Shown here: positions 1 through 12,409 of the stretch, piece after piece | Numbering within the stretch: position 1 is the first letter of the stretch | Layout: every line of letters begins with the position of its first letter | Assembly: GCF_029227915.1 (NCBI RefSeq) | Contig: NC_079879.1 | Span: 22,460,501 to 22,524,500 of the forward strand | Source of the DNA: Hydractinia symbiolongicarpus | Taxonomy: Eukaryota > Cnidaria > Hydrozoa > Anthoathecata > Hydractiniidae | Reading direction: 5' to 3' | DNA length: 64,000 nt | Translations under genes and position numbers: made by a program | Notes under the pieces: generated by a model | Database searches by the model: none | The model's input: only the letters and a program-made list of their open reading frames with translations | What the model was told of the DNA's origin: nothing

Positions 1-100
1 AGTCACCAGAAAAATCCACGGTAATTCTCCCCTTGATCCTCGCAGCTGCCATCTTTGACTTCCAGATAGACGGCGGGTATAGTAATAAAGACTTTTTTGG
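1..100. repeat. decayed Helitron-like terminus
   Basis: A degenerate version of the short element at 5,132-5,240. It has the half-hairpin GAAAAATCCACGG, then a CGCAGCTGCCAT block, then a remnant of the AGACGG tract. Only the order of the blocks and the hairpin half support the call. It runs off the left edge of the window. Confidence 0.4.
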
Positions 101-1449
101 CGGTAAAATAATCTACAGTCTGCAAACCATAAATCGAAAGTTTTGTTTTGGCGAGAAAACACAAGGATCTGTATTTTTTTGATATTTTACTTATTTACTA
201 TAAGAACAGTTACCACTTAAATTTGGCTACCCAGACTACCATTATGACCTGTATATTTCTATGCATGGTAAGAAAAATATAAGGTATTATATATAACAAA
301 ATTTGACTTTCTTTATTGAAAAGCTTAGCCTAAAAGGTAGGTAAGAATAATGACAAATAATACAGGTAATCTTTTCGTCGTTTTCTGTTATAATTAATTG
401 TACAATATAATATTTATATAGTTATTTTTGTCCTCGGTGTCAAACTATTTCCCGCCATTAGCTCGACATTCATGTGAGTCACTAAATTAAAAAATCAACA
501 GCTAATTTTAGAGCTTAAAGTCTCAATCATAACTAAAGGTAATGAAAAGTCACAAACTTTTAACACTTAAAACAGTATATTATAATTATTGAAGATATTA
601 TTTCGGTTTGTCTGTTCAGTATTCATATTACTGTGGAAAGTTTATCATTTCTTGAACATGATAGTTTAGTAGGCGACGTTTCGGGAGATCCTTCTCACAT
701 CATTGGGCAAAGTAAAAATGATGTTGAGCATGTATTTATATAATTGCAGAGGATCGAAATTCATAAAAACTTACTTTATTCCCACAGATAACAATATTCC
801 TTCACATTTTCAGAAATCAATGGTTAAGCATGCCTTGTCAAACCCATACTTCTATTAATGATCCACCTGGAATACCTCTAATTCTTTAACCAAGCACCCT
901 GACCATTCCGTACTATTTTCCACTTGTTACACCTCCAATCCTAGTCAACTTGTGTTGACATAAGACAGTTAACTTTAAAGTTCGCCACTACAAGTAATTG
1001 CATAGGCTATTTCTATACTAGATTTATGGTTTTTAACCTTTTAAAAGTTCAAAATGTACACAGTTCAAAGCAGAGTTAGGCTATTTTTTTGCTAATCGTT
1101 TCTGACGTAAACATGGCCATCCTTTACGAATACTTAGGCCTTCAGGATTATTTTAGTGTGCGGGTGTATTAAAGAATGTGACTAGCAACTTAGACGCTGT
1201 CTGTCTTGCCTACGTGTTTACAGAAGTAGCGTCTTATTTGCAGCCTGCAGGGTGCGTGCAACGCATTTATTATTTGACACTTTCGTCCGTATTTAAAAAG
1301 TGACAAAATGATTTCTTTGTGTCAATATTTTGTCTAAGAAATGCAACTTTCTTTTCAGAGTAATTGCTCTTGGCTGACATGAACGGTTTTTGTATTTAAT
1401 ACAGCACTATATACCATATAGTATAAAAATTAAACTCACAAGTCTTACT
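101..1449. other. AT-rich stretch without recognisable gene
   Basis: No reading frame longer than about 60 codons and no recognisable repeat end. Positions 785-925 form a diverged direct repeat with 2,257-2,393, matching through blocks such as ATAACAATAT, CACTTCTATTAA-like and ACCCTGACC, so this part belongs to the same decayed element as the next region. Confidence 0.4.
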
Positions 1450-2870
1450 AATATCTGTAATCCTCATATACATTTACCTCCTCCACAAAAAATATCCAAC
1501 CAACGACAAACATAATCTCCCCAACCCTCTGCTTCTTTCTCTTCACATAATAATCACTTCACCTCGGCTCCTTTAACTTTAACTTCGACAACTTAACAGC
1601 AGTGACCTGATAATACTCCCTCATAGCACCTTCATACTCACATTCTCGCAATCACACCACCACCACCAAAAAAAACAGCATTAATCACAGCACAACCAAC
1701 CATCATCGCTTTTCCACTCGCCATTTCCTTAAAACCAAAAATTATCTAACTCCTCCACCGACCAACAAAACCAACGCCGTCTTATCCTTTTCATGCTCTT
1801 CAGCAACATTCAAAGATCTGCATTCAAAGATCAGTGTTTTATTACCAGCGTGCTCACATTGGAAGATATTTGGAAGAGTTTGTTATGGACTGCATAAACT
1901 AGCGATCTACCTATATGATATAGAACTTAAAAATGTGATTATCAGATACATGATTACTATTAATCTTAATATTGCTCTCCCCAATCCTCATAGTAACCCC
2001 CGCGAGCTTAATACTATAATTGTAAACCTCAGCATTACCAAGCCTGACCAACATATCGGAGGGCAACACATTTTGACTCCATAAGCCACAGGAACACCGA
2101 CTTTAGTCCTAGCATATTTCAACAAACTCTCATATTTCCTAATATCACCATCAACAATAACGGCTCTTATAATAATAACCCTAAGTTTTTGAAGATTTTC
2201 CTTTTTGGTATCCGAGTGAAAAATACTCCTCTTTGCACCAGCTTGACTAAAGATCAACAAATAACAATATCCCCTAACACTTTCAGAAATCAGCGCTAAA
2301 GCATTCCTCGTTAAACCCCCACTTCTATTAACTATCCACCTCGAATACATATATTCTCTAACCAACCACCCTGACCTTATCCCTATACATGAACGACCCC
2401 TCAGTGCCATATTTCACGTCACTATCTGCACCATATTTATCACAGGCACTATCATAACCCTCGCCCTGATCAATCATTATTATATTAAAAAATCTAACTT
2501 TCACCAGGTAACTTTACCCTCAAATACTTTCTAAACGCAAGATCTGTCCACCCGCATCAATATTTCTTACAGTCTCAACCTCCACAACAATCGCACCACC
2601 ACATCAACCACCTCATCACCCCAAACTCTTTATTTCACAAGCATCCGGTATCTTAACTACTACCTTCTCCATCTCAATTTCTTCGAACGAGTTTTATCTC
2701 GATTTAAAACCCTCTCGGATTAAAAGCCAAGAGTTTCCAGTCGCCTCTTACCCAATACCTTCAACAATCTTCTCGTAGCCTTCAAAGCTGCACTTTTATT
2801 TTTCAACTACGCAATATCATCACCAAGTACCAACCTTTTCTGTGGCATATTTTAATCTGTTTTTTATATG
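1450..2870 (-). pseudogene. unidentified decayed coding-like tract, strongly strand-asymmetric
   Basis: The plus strand here is very poor in G and rich in C, A and T, so the minus strand is G/T rich, unlike the surrounding DNA. The longest minus-strand frame, 1,988-2,410 (140 codons), has a mixed amino-acid composition rather than low complexity. Protein-like stretches continue in other minus frames on both sides, interrupted by stops, as expected for an old frameshifted gene. I recognise no domain. Part of the frame is repeated at 785-925, about 1.47 kb away. It could be a decayed transposon or another insertion; its function is unknown. Confidence 0.3.
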
Positions 2871-4993
2871 GAAATTCTACCCGGAAAGGGTTGATGCAAC
2901 GTTTGCATACACATTTTTCGTGACCATTGTTATTTATCTGTGATGATTCTAGTCTTGAAAAGTTCTTTATCCAACAATTATCTTATCTGGTTTGTTCATT
3001 GGATAATGGTAGAAGGTTGCGGGGCTGGAGGGCTAAAGCTCCCCCACTTTTTTGCCAAAAAGTGATATTTTAGGTTTTAGATAAGTTATCATGTGTTTAA
3101 TCAATTATTAATTGATCAATACATACATATGCTCTATATGAGATCAACAATACTTTCAGCTCGTTTCAACTCCATCTCGATTCTCAATTTCCAAAAAGAT
3201 AGGACTGACAAACTATCTGATTGATCAAAATTGCCAACGCATTTGTTCAATCGAACGACAACAAAAAGCGAGTATTCGGATAATTAACAAATGATGACTG
3301 GTGTAGTTGTCATATACTATAACCTTTCTCTGCATTATCTTTATTTTGCTTCGATGTTACTATTGCTTATTTTGAAAATATATCTTACATAAAATATGGC
3401 GTTTCTATATTTCTATATATTATCTGCATTTTGTGAAGGCTCTCGAGCGCAATTTTTCGGAATTTGAAGTATGTTTTAGTTAATACAAGGGGACGAATGT
3501 TAAAAAGATTCCTTAGCATGTCGGCCCCAGTCACGGCCAGGCCTCCTTTAATACTGAATAATTTAGCCCCTCTACTTTTAAAATTGCTCCGCCAGGCCTG
3601 TCATAAAACATTTTGCTGTCATTATTTTTAACGTTTATTATTGTTGTCTTTATTTTTTGTGGTAGTTTCATATAAATTGATTCCCTTAGTGGTTTAAGTA
3701 CATCGATTGTCACATCGATTATCACACCTACAATTCTTGACATTATCCAACCAGATCCGTCAGAATCGCCTAGTTCTTCCAGTGTATCGAGAGTATGGTG
3801 TACTAATTATTCGAAAATATCATTAAATTGATCATCTTGTAAATATTTTTCTTTGGATATACAAAGAAAATAATGGTTGTCATATTTGTACTTCGAGACC
3901 TTCGGTACTATCAAAACGGTAGGTTTGTATTATTCTGTATTAATTTAGGTTTTTCCCAAAACTAAGATACCTTCTTTAGACTGTTCACTACTACTTAGTG
4001 ACTTTTCTTCTCTATTATAAAGGGTTTGATTGCAGACCAAACGACGTTTATTTTGTCCGGTTCAACGATTTTTCTAGTGCCGATTTAGCAGAATATTTCA
4101 TTGCATCTATTTCTTTAGTATATATTTTTTTCAACTCTGCTGCCAATATTATCATAAAAATTATCATTATCATCCTGTCCCTTACCTGGATCAGAATAGT
4201 AGTAGATAGGAATGGTCGATGAAGGCCTAAAAAGCAGCTGAATTCTAACAAACTTGCATTTCTAGAGCACCTTGGATACGATCCGGAATTATTGGATCTG
4301 AGCAGGTGAGGGTAAGATAGCTTAGTTGGCTAGGTGAAAGCGCATCGCAAAGTTTTTGCAACCCAAAACCACACTATGAATAAGTGACTTCGCGAAAAAT
4401 TCCTAAAGAAATTTCTCCAAAAAAAGAAGATAAAATCAATAAAAATATTTAGCTTTGTCTTAGTTCTCATTTTCAACTACAGCCTCATTGCTCTTTTAAT
4501 TTGTATAGGCGATTCCAGACACTTAGTGGTTGATTGGTGAGTGCTTCAGCTTCTTGGTGAGTGCACATCTGCAGTAGGCATGATCTTTCAGTTTACCTAT
4601 AGCCACATATAAGCATTGCTCTCCCCCACGTTTTCTAGACACTGTAGGAGAATTAAAACAGTAACCCATTTTTAGGCTCTAAAATGGAGTTCTTAACTTG
4701 GGGATTTTGAATGGAGAAAAGCATAAAAATACAAAAAAAAATTTGTAGCTTCGTCGGAAAAGGTTAGTATTTTTTTGTACTTTTAAGTTATTTAAAATTT
4801 TTCATTTTACGGTATGCTCAACATGGAGAAATTGTTCTTCTGCGCATATATTTTATTTTGCGTATGTTCATTTTTTTGTCAACAAGATTTCTTTCTGTTA
4901 CCAGAAAACGTGATTGAGTAAAATATTTTCCCTAAATTGTTACTTTTTGATATTTCCTCAACCTGAAATGTTATCTCAAAAATATATTGCCTA
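2871..4993. other. no gene seen
   Basis: AT-rich DNA with only short frames (74 codons or fewer) that resemble no known protein and overlap each other on opposite strands. A weak tRNA A-box-like string (TAGCTTAGTTGG) lies near 4,319 without a convincing B box. Confidence 0.4.
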
Positions 4994-5080
4994 CAACCTC
5001 GATCCCAGGGCCTGTAGCGTTTTTTGATATGAGGATGAAACGCGTACCAAAAAACGCTACAGGCCCTGGGATCGAGGTTG
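4994..5080. mobile_element. 87-bp foldback MITE (CAACCTCG family)
   Basis: Two perfect 33-bp inverted arms, 4,994-5,026 and 5,048-5,080, start CAACCTCGATCCCAGGG and flank a 21-nt loop. The arm ends match the family of short elements with CAACCTCG(T/A)(C/T)CCCAGG-like ends found elsewhere in the window (44.3, 44.5, 46.1, 50.0 and 55.5 kb). Perfect arms suggest a recent insertion or recent arm conversion. Confidence 0.75.
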
Positions 5081-5131
5081 ATATTGCCTAATGTTTTCAC
5101 TAAACAAACAGTCTTCCATTATTTTTACTGT

Positions 5132-5240
5132 ATAGTCGTTAGCCCGTGGAAAAATCCACGGGTTCGCCCGTCGCAGCTACCATTTTACGTGACAGACAGA
5201 CGGACGGACGGACAGACGTATACGGGCATTATAATATAGA
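5132..5240 (-). mobile_element. mini Helitron-like element of about 109 bp
   Basis: On the minus strand the element starts with TC after an A (5,240), runs through TATATTATAATGCCCG and a CTGTCCGTCC tract, and ends with the hairpin CCCGTGGATTTTTCCACGGG followed by CTAACGACTA. The A|TC start and the terminal hairpin are Helitron-like. The 3' end is not a clean CTRR, so the exact end is uncertain. It is too short to hold more than the two termini. Confidence 0.5.
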
Positions 5241-5419
5241 TTCATTTAAGTCTAGATTGAACTTTCTGAAATCCTTTTATTATTTTTTATTTTAGAAAAA
5301 AAATGTCAGGCTGAAACCAAATCTCCTTGTTCTTATTCTGGTCCTTTTCAACCTTGTCCCCAAGGTTTGTTGTCAAAGCCGCTGGCGCTTACTGGACAGC
5401 GTCAAAAATGGAAAAGACC

Positions 5420-5770
5420 CTAGTCGATAAGGCCCGTGGAAAAATCCACTTAGGCAGGATAACAGAGAAAAACAACCGTCATTTAAATTTTGATGACGTC
5501 AGCAGAGACATGTCAGAACACAAAATGTTTTTTTTCAGAAATGTGTATGCCTGTTGCCTTCATCGTATAGATCTTGAAACGCTGAGCAAGAAAATGTATA
5601 GGATCGCGTATTTTTGACAAACGGTTGCAGAGATATTAGGATTTGAAGGTTTTTCGATGACGTCATCAACCCGTCCATTCCGAAACGGATTCAGGGACCC
5701 AGGTTTGGGAAAATTACCCAAATTGGTCCTAGTTGGTCCCTAGTTACCCACGCGGTGAAAAATCATTGAC
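5420..5770 (-). mobile_element. Helitron 3'-terminal fragment
   Basis: Read on the minus strand this ends in the hairpin GTGGATTTTTCCAC, then GGGCCTTATCGACTAG, the same 3' end seen at 36,598, 36,595 and 38,264. A hairpin about 10 nt before CTAG is the canonical Helitron 3' end. The adjacent 300 bp contains a GATGACGTCAGC block shared with the other copies but is otherwise a different subfamily. No 5' end can be assigned. Confidence 0.6.
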
Positions 5771-7770
5771 GTCACCACCTCGTTTCCAAGTTATTTGGCC
5801 TCAAATTTTTAGGTGCACTGTAATGGCTTCATTAATTTAATATAGGATATTGACGTTAAAGTAGTGTTATTTTCGTCGCGTCGTAACGTCAGAAAATTTA
5901 CCATATTAGACATGCACAACACAAATAATAACAATGTCAGAAATAACACATCTCAAATATGTATATACATCCTAAAAGTGATTATGTTGAAAACCCTTAG
6001 TATTTTATTCTAAAATGTCAAAAAGGAGGCCTGCAAGAGTTAGCACAAATCAACAAAAATAAACTTTTTACACATTTTATATATTGTCTTTCCCTTAGAA
6101 GCTTATACAAAAATACGAAAAAGCCATAGTTTGTAAAACATCAAATTTAAATCTAGAAAAATCAGTCATTTCGGTTATATACCATCCTCTACCACAAAAA
6201 TGTGTTATTTCTGACTTTATTATTATTGTTAGTGTTGTACTTGATTCTAACATTATTTTGATTAGTGTTTCAAGCTCTACACATAATCTTTGTTGATTCA
6301 AGTTTATTCTTTGCTCATTGATTTTTTGACATTTATGTTTAAAATTGTTGGTAAAGGGCAGTGCGGAACTAAAAGAGAAAATGTTTGTGTTCTTAACTGG
6401 AGAATAGATTATAGGGAGAAATCAAAATATGAACAAAAATCAGTTCAATTGGCATATTTGAGATGCGTTATTTTAAACCTAAATGTCAAAAAATCAATGA
6501 GCAAAGAATAAACTTTGTGTTGTGGCTGTTGGTGTTGTGACTGTAGGTGTTGTAACTGTCGGTGTTCTTACACATGTAAAATTCCAGGTTATGTTGCAAA
6601 CTGCTGCTTTTTAAAATTTTGTGTAAACTTTTGTGGGAAAAAGACCACATGCAATATACTGAAAGAACAAATTCACGTTTTTGTTAACGTTTTTGTTAAG
6701 AATTTTAAAATTGTAATAATAACTGTGTTTGGTGATAATGAAAACTTTTTTGTTTTTAATATTATATGAAATGCCTGATTTTTCTATGATTTGATGTGTT
6801 TCATAACCTTTTTGTGGAAGATTTATGGGCAATGGCAATATAGGACATGCTAAAAATGGACTGATTTTTGTTGATTTGAATGTGTTCCTCAAAAACAAAT
6901 CTGTTTTACATTTTGTGTAAACTTTTGTGAGGACAGACCGTATATACACTCTGTTTTCCAAAAATAATATCTTTGTTGATTCAAATTTACTCCTTATTCA
7001 TTTTTGACACTCACGTTTAAAATATTTGGTAAAGGTCACTACAGATCATCGTACTCAGGAAAAATTTTTTGTATTCTTAACCTGTTCATTTTTACAATTT
7101 GTGTATATTTTTTGGGAACAGGATAGTATGTAATCGAAGAAATGATTTTCCAGATATAAATTTTATGTTTTTTGACACTTTGATTGATTTATTAAAGGTT
7201 TTTCACAAAGTAGAGATGTGTTATTTCTGACTTTATTATTTGTTGGTGTTGTACATGATTCTATACATTATTTTGATTATTATTTCAAGCTCTATACATA
7301 ATGATCTTTGTTGATTCAAGTTTATTCTTTGCTCATTGATTTTTTGACATTTAGGTTTAAAATTGCTGGTAAAGGCCAAGAGTTAGCACAAATCAACAAA
7401 AATAAGTTTTTTACACAGTTTAAATATTGTTTTTCCCTTACGCTTATACAAAAATATGAAAAAGCCATAGTTTGGAAAACATCAAATTTAAATCTAGAAA
7501 AATCAGTCATTTCAGTTGCATACCATCCTCTCCCACAAAAATTTACACAAAATGTAAAAATCAACCAGTTAAGAACACAAATATTTTCTCTTTTAGTTCC
7601 GTACTGCCCTTTACCAACAATTTTAAACATAAATGTCAAAAAATCAATGAGCAAAGAATAAACTTGAATCAACAAAGATGATGTGTAGAGCTTGAAACAC
7701 TAATCAAAATAATGTATAGAATCAAGTACAACACTTACAATAACACAGTAATAAAGTCAGAAATAAGACA
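5771..7770. repeat. Helitron-internal repeat DNA; left arm of a long inverted repeat
   Basis: Positions 5,771-6,200 are an inverted copy of about 10,960-11,393 (430 bp, nearly identical by eye). Further right are blocks of the degenerate 350-bp array, recognisable by TTTGTTGATTCAA, TTTTTTGACATTTA and GGTAAAGGGCAGT in both orientations. Frames across it, including a cysteine-rich one at 6,515-6,769, recur in antisense copies elsewhere and are not genes. Confidence 0.7.
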
Positions 7771-8539
7771 TCTCTTATAATAAAACGCTAAGTGTGTCCG
7801 TCTGTCTGTGACAGGCAAAGTGGATGTGTTCATTTTCCTTTGATGTAGCCGAAATTTCCTTTCAAGTCTCCGAAAAAGTTATATCCGTTTTGCTAGCAGG
7901 TTTACTTTGTTTACATCACGTGATCAAAATGGATCAACTTGATTTGCTGAAATAAATTTAACGGCTTTCTGTACAAAAATGGTGTCCCTCGACACCGAAA
8001 ACAACAACAAAAAAAGAACGGTCCCTTCGTCTTGAAAAAAGTGCAAAAAGTAATTCAGACAAAGAAAAGTCCAAGAAGTGAATTAAGAAGTGGTAGCTAG
8101 AGCTAGAAGTAAAGTAGTAAAGTTAGAAATAGAAAATAAAGGCTAGAGTTTGAAGTGGATTTAAAATCAATAATAGTAAGAACTTTGATGTTTTTAGACG
8201 TTTAGTTTTTATGTCACTGGAGCAAGCAGACTCGCATTTTCAAAGAAAAGCCTCAAATTCTTGAAGTTTTATATTTTAGCGCTTTTTTAAAAACAAACCT
8301 AGCCGCCATATTTGTTTATGTTTTTGTTGCATAATTAATGTATTCCCTGGTGCGTAACTAATGTGTTTGTCCTAAAATTCAAAATGCTACATAAAGCTGT
8401 TAGCTGACTAACAAACGGAAAACTTTGGTTTGTTGAACTTACTGCTCACCGTTATGTTATTATTTTTACATTACTATTGTTTCTCTTTATATGAGTTTTA
8501 CTAAGCATAAATAGCTAGCTTTAGTTTTAGCTAAGTGTT

Positions 8540-8564
8540 CCCAGGTTAAGTATATTTAACTGGG
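8540..8564. repeat. conserved 25-bp hairpin in Helitron 5' region
   Basis: Imperfect palindrome starting CCCAG and ending CTGGG around an AT-rich centre. The same structure occurs at the equivalent place in other copies (14,527, 14,838, 24,699, 30,371, 33,812, 34,793, 40,314), including the element that carries the Rep-helicase gene. Confidence 0.65.
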
Positions 8565-9521
8565 GGTCTTAGCTACTGTTAGCTAGCTAATGTTGGCCTC
8601 CAAATAATGCCTGCTCCTCTCATCCCATGGCAAGCTCTAAACTATGACTTATATTGTTATTCCTTTTTTTTAATTATCTATAGCTAGCTACCTTAGTTTC
8701 CTTAACTTCTTTTCTTTTATGAGCACGATACAAAATCTTTAAAGACTTGAACTTTTGCAGATGTATTTTATATTTCTTTTCGCATTTCCTGTAAACTTTA
8801 CAAAGGGACCACGTGCAATATGACAAGTGGAATTTTTTTTTCCAGAATTTAAAGCGTGCGTGTTTATTTGTTTTTATTGTTTTTTTTTTCTGACATCCTG
8901 TTTAACTTTCGTCAGCCTACATGTAAAATGCCAGGTTATTTTTACAGGGGGGTGTAGACATTTGATTGGAAATTTACATGGGTTTTTGACTTTATTTTAA
9001 TTTATGAAAGGATGGTTGTTCGGTTCGGGAAGGTTGTTCATGTTTTTGTTTGTGTTGCAAACTGCTGTTTTTTAAAATTTTCTTTTTTTTGTGGGAAAAA
9101 GACCACATGCAAATATACTGAAAGCACAAATTTTGTAGAATTGGCCTCCACTGAAGGCTGTTGTGTAAGCTAATAGCTTTTTTATAGTTCGTATTATAAA
9201 CTTTTGTTGGGGAGAATTAAACTGTATGTGATGTCATTTTTGCTGGAAGAAAATTCCATGGTTTCACGTTTTTGTTAAGATTTTTATAATTGTGGTAATA
9301 TATAACTGTGTTTGGTGATGATGAAAAAACTGATTTTTCTATAATTTGATGTGTTTCATAACCTTTTTGTAGAAGATTTATGGACAATAGCAATATAGAA
9401 CATGCTAAATGAACTGATTTTTGTTGATTTGGATGTGCTCCTGAAAAACCGATCTGTTTTACATTTTGTGTTAACTTTTGTGAGGACGGACCGTATATGC
9501 ACTTTGTTTTCCAAAAATAAT

Positions 9522-10220
9522 ATCTTTGTTGATTCAAATTTACTCCTTCTTTATTTTTGACATTCACGTTTAAAATGGTTGGTAAAGGTAACTACAGATC
9601 ATCATACTAAGGAAAAAATTTTTGTGTTCTTAACCTGTTAATTTTTACAATTTGTGTATATATATTTTTGGGAAACAGGATAGTATGTAATCGAATAAAT
9701 GATGTTCCAGGTATAAATTTGATTTTTTTTGACACTTCTGATTGAAATATTAAAGGTTTTCAATGAAGTAAATATTTGAGATGTCTTATTTCTGACTTTA
9801 TTACTGTATTATTGTAAGTGTTGTACTTGATTCTATACATTATTTTGATTAGTGTTTAAAGCTCTTCACATAATCTTTGTTGATTCAAGTTTATTCTTTG
9901 CTCATTGATTTTTTGACATTTATGTATAAAATTGTTGGTAAAGGGCAGTACGGAACTAAAAGAGAAAATTTTTGTGTTCTTAACTGGTTGATTTTTACAT
10001 TTTGTGTAAATTTTTGTGGGAGAGGATGGTATGCAACTGAAATGACTGATTTTTCTAGATTTAAATTTGATGTTTTCCAAACTATGGCTTTTTCATATTT
10101 TTGTATAAGCGTAAGGGTAAAACAATATTTAAACTGTGTAAAAAACTTATTTTTGTTGATTTGTGCTAACTCTTGGAGGCCTCCTTTTTGACACTTCAGA
10201 ATAAAATACTGAGGGTTTTC
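9522..10220 (+). repeat. two units of the degenerate Helitron-internal array, about 351 bp apart
   Basis: The block ATCTTTGTTGATTCAA recurs at 9,522 and 9,873 (period 351), followed in each unit by TTTTTGACATT, GGTAAAGG, TTTGTGTTCTTAAC and a TTTGTGTA-like block in the same order. The units are diverged by substitution and indels. Similar units fill most of the non-coding Helitron bodies in this window. Confidence 0.6.
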
Positions 10221-10560
10221 AACATAATCACTTATAAGATGTATATACATATTTGAGATGCGTTATTTCTGACATTGTTATTATCTGTGTTGTGACTGTT
10301 GGTGTTGTAACTGTCGGTCTTCTTACTGTCGGTTTTGTGAGTTTAGTGTTGTGAGTGTCGATGTTTGAGTGTCGTTGTTGTAACTTTTTATCAACTAGAT
10401 TTTACACCTTGCAAGCTGTTCTTTTTTATTTTGTGTAAGATTTGTGTGGAGGATTTAATGCGATTTGATATTTGACATTTTGTGTAAGATTTTAAGAACA
10501 TTTTTTTGAATATGCACTGCTGACGTCAGAGAAACATCTAAAAGAACCTATTTTCCCATT

Positions 10561-10921
10561 TCCTTCAGGAAAAATTTTTTGTATTCTTAACCTGTTCTTA
10601 ACCTGTTCATTTTTACAATTTGTGTATATTTTTTGGGAACAGGATAGTATGTAATCGAAGAAATGATTTTCCAGATATAAATTTTATGTTTTTTGACACT
10701 TTGATTGAATTATTAAAGGTTTTTCACAAAGTAGAGATGTGTTATTTCTGACTTTATTATTTGTTGGTGTTGTACATGATTCTATACATTATTTTGATTA
10801 TTATTTCAAGCTCTATACATAATGATCTTTGTTGATTCAAGTTTATTCTTTGCTCATTGATTTTTTGACATTTAGGTTTAAAATTGCTGGTAAAGGGCAG
10901 TACGGAACCAAAAGTGAAAAA
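10561..10921. repeat. Helitron-internal array fragment, 3' part of a long direct duplication
   Basis: The junction CCTTC/AGGAAAAATTTT at 10,560 is repeated exactly at 32,411. The direct duplication therefore covers about 7,771-10,910 and 29,611-32,745, and diverges after GGGCAGTAC. This piece is array DNA, not a gene. Confidence 0.6.
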
Positions 10922-12409
10922 TTTTGTGTTCTTAACTGGTTGATTTTTACATTTTGTGTAAATTTTTGTGGTAGAGGATGGTATATAACCGAAATGACTG
11001 ATTTTTCTAGATTTAAATTTGATGTTTTACAAACTATGGCTTTTTCGTATTTTTGTATAAGCTTCTAAGGGAAAGACAATATATAAAATGTGTAAAAAGT
11101 TTATTTTTGTTGATTTGTGCTAACTCTTGCAGGCCTCCTTTTTGACATTTTAGAATAAAATACTAAGGGTTTTCAACATAATCACTTTTAGGATGTATAT
11201 ACATATTTGAGATGTGTTATTTCTGACATTGTTATTATTTGTGTTGTGCATGTCTAATATGTTAAATTTTCTGACGTTACGACGCGACGAAAATAACACT
11301 ACTTTAACGTCAATATCCTATATTAAATTAATGAAGCCATTACAGTGCACCTAAAAATTTGAGGCCAAATAACTTGGAAACGAGGTGGTGACAAAGCAAA
11401 GAATAAACTTGAATCAACAAAGATCATTATGTATAGAGCTTGAAATAATAATCAAAATAATGTATAGAATCATGTACAACACCAACAAATAATAAAGTCA
11501 GAAATAACACATCTCTACTTTGTGAAAAACCTTTAATAATTCAATCAAAGTGTCAAAAAACATAAAATTTATATCTGGAAAATCATTTCTTCGATTACAT
11601 ACTATCCTGTTCCCAAAAAATATACACAAATTGTAAAAATGAACAGGTTAAGAATACAAAAAATTTTTTGTGTTCTTAACTGGTTGATTTTTACATTTTG
11701 TGTAAATTTTTGTGGTAGAGGATGGTATATAACCGAAATGACTGATTTTTCTAGATTTAAATTTGATGTTTTACAAACTATGGCTTTTTCGTATTTTTGT
11801 ATAAGCTTCTAAGGGAAAGACAATATATAAAATGTGTAAAAAGTTTATTTTTGTTGATTTGTGCTAACTCTTGCAGGCCTCCTTTTTGACATTTTAGAAT
11901 AAAATACTAAGGGTTTTCAACATAATCACTTTTAGGATGTATATACATATTTGAGATGTGTTATTTCTGACATTGTTATTATTTGTGTTGTGCATGTCTA
12001 ATATGTTAAATTTTCTGACGTTACGACGCGACGAAAATAACACTACTTTAACGTCAATATCCTATATTAAATTAATGAAGCCATTACAGTGCACCTAAAA
12101 ATTTGAGGCCAAATAACTTGGAAACGAGGTGGTGACAAAGCAAAGAATAAACTTGAATCAACAAAGATCATTATGTATAGAGCTTGAAATAATAATCAAA
12201 ATAATGTATAGAATCATGTACAACACCAACAAATAATAAAGTCAGAAATAACACATCTCTACTTTGTGAAAAACCTTTAATAATTCAATCAAAGTGTCAA
12301 AAAACATAAAATTTATATCTGGAAAATCATTTCTTCGATTACATACTATCCTGTTCCCAAAAAATATACACAAATTGTAAAAATGAACAGGTTAAGAATA
12401 CAAAAAATT
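10922..12409. repeat. direct tandem duplication, 744-bp unit
   Basis: The sequence from TTTTGTGTTCTTAACTGG at 10,922 repeats at 11,666 with a period of 744 bp and almost no differences. Each unit contains array DNA in one orientation, the block ending GGAAACGAGGTGGTGAC, then array DNA in the other orientation. Units are therefore internally inverted and can pair with 5,771-6,200 and with 10,568-10,850. Confidence 0.7.

Larger units (their letters stand above)
7771..10560 (+). mobile_element. non-autonomous Helitron, 5' end intact, 3' end missing
   Basis: It starts TCTCTTATAATAAAACGC after an A, as expected for Helitron insertion between A and T, followed by GTGTGTCCGTCTGTCTGTGA. The 5' kilobase matches the 5' region of the Rep-helicase-bearing element (for example the block with GCGTAACTAATGTG). 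It carries the conserved hairpin at 8,540-8,564, then a degenerate array of about 350-bp units. It stops at CCATTTCCTTC, just short of the hairpin-CTAG terminus that follows this sequence in the complete copy at 38,264-41,090. It contains no transposase gene. Confidence 0.7.

Noticed and set aside
5327-5617. 96-codon plus frame
   Set aside because: It runs through the Helitron 3' hairpin at 5,420-5,460, so it is a chance frame across an element boundary.
6515-6769. Cysteine-rich 84-codon frame resembling a small secreted toxin-like protein
   Set aside because: The cysteines come from a TGT-rich short repeat in Helitron 3' DNA. The same frame appears in antisense at 12,703-12,957 within a repeat copy, there is no signal peptide, and it continues into array DNA.
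7308-7675. Paired 117-codon frames on opposite strands
   Set aside because: They arise from inverted array repeats and recur at 9,877, 31,720 and elsewhere as repeat DNA; no codon-like conservation.
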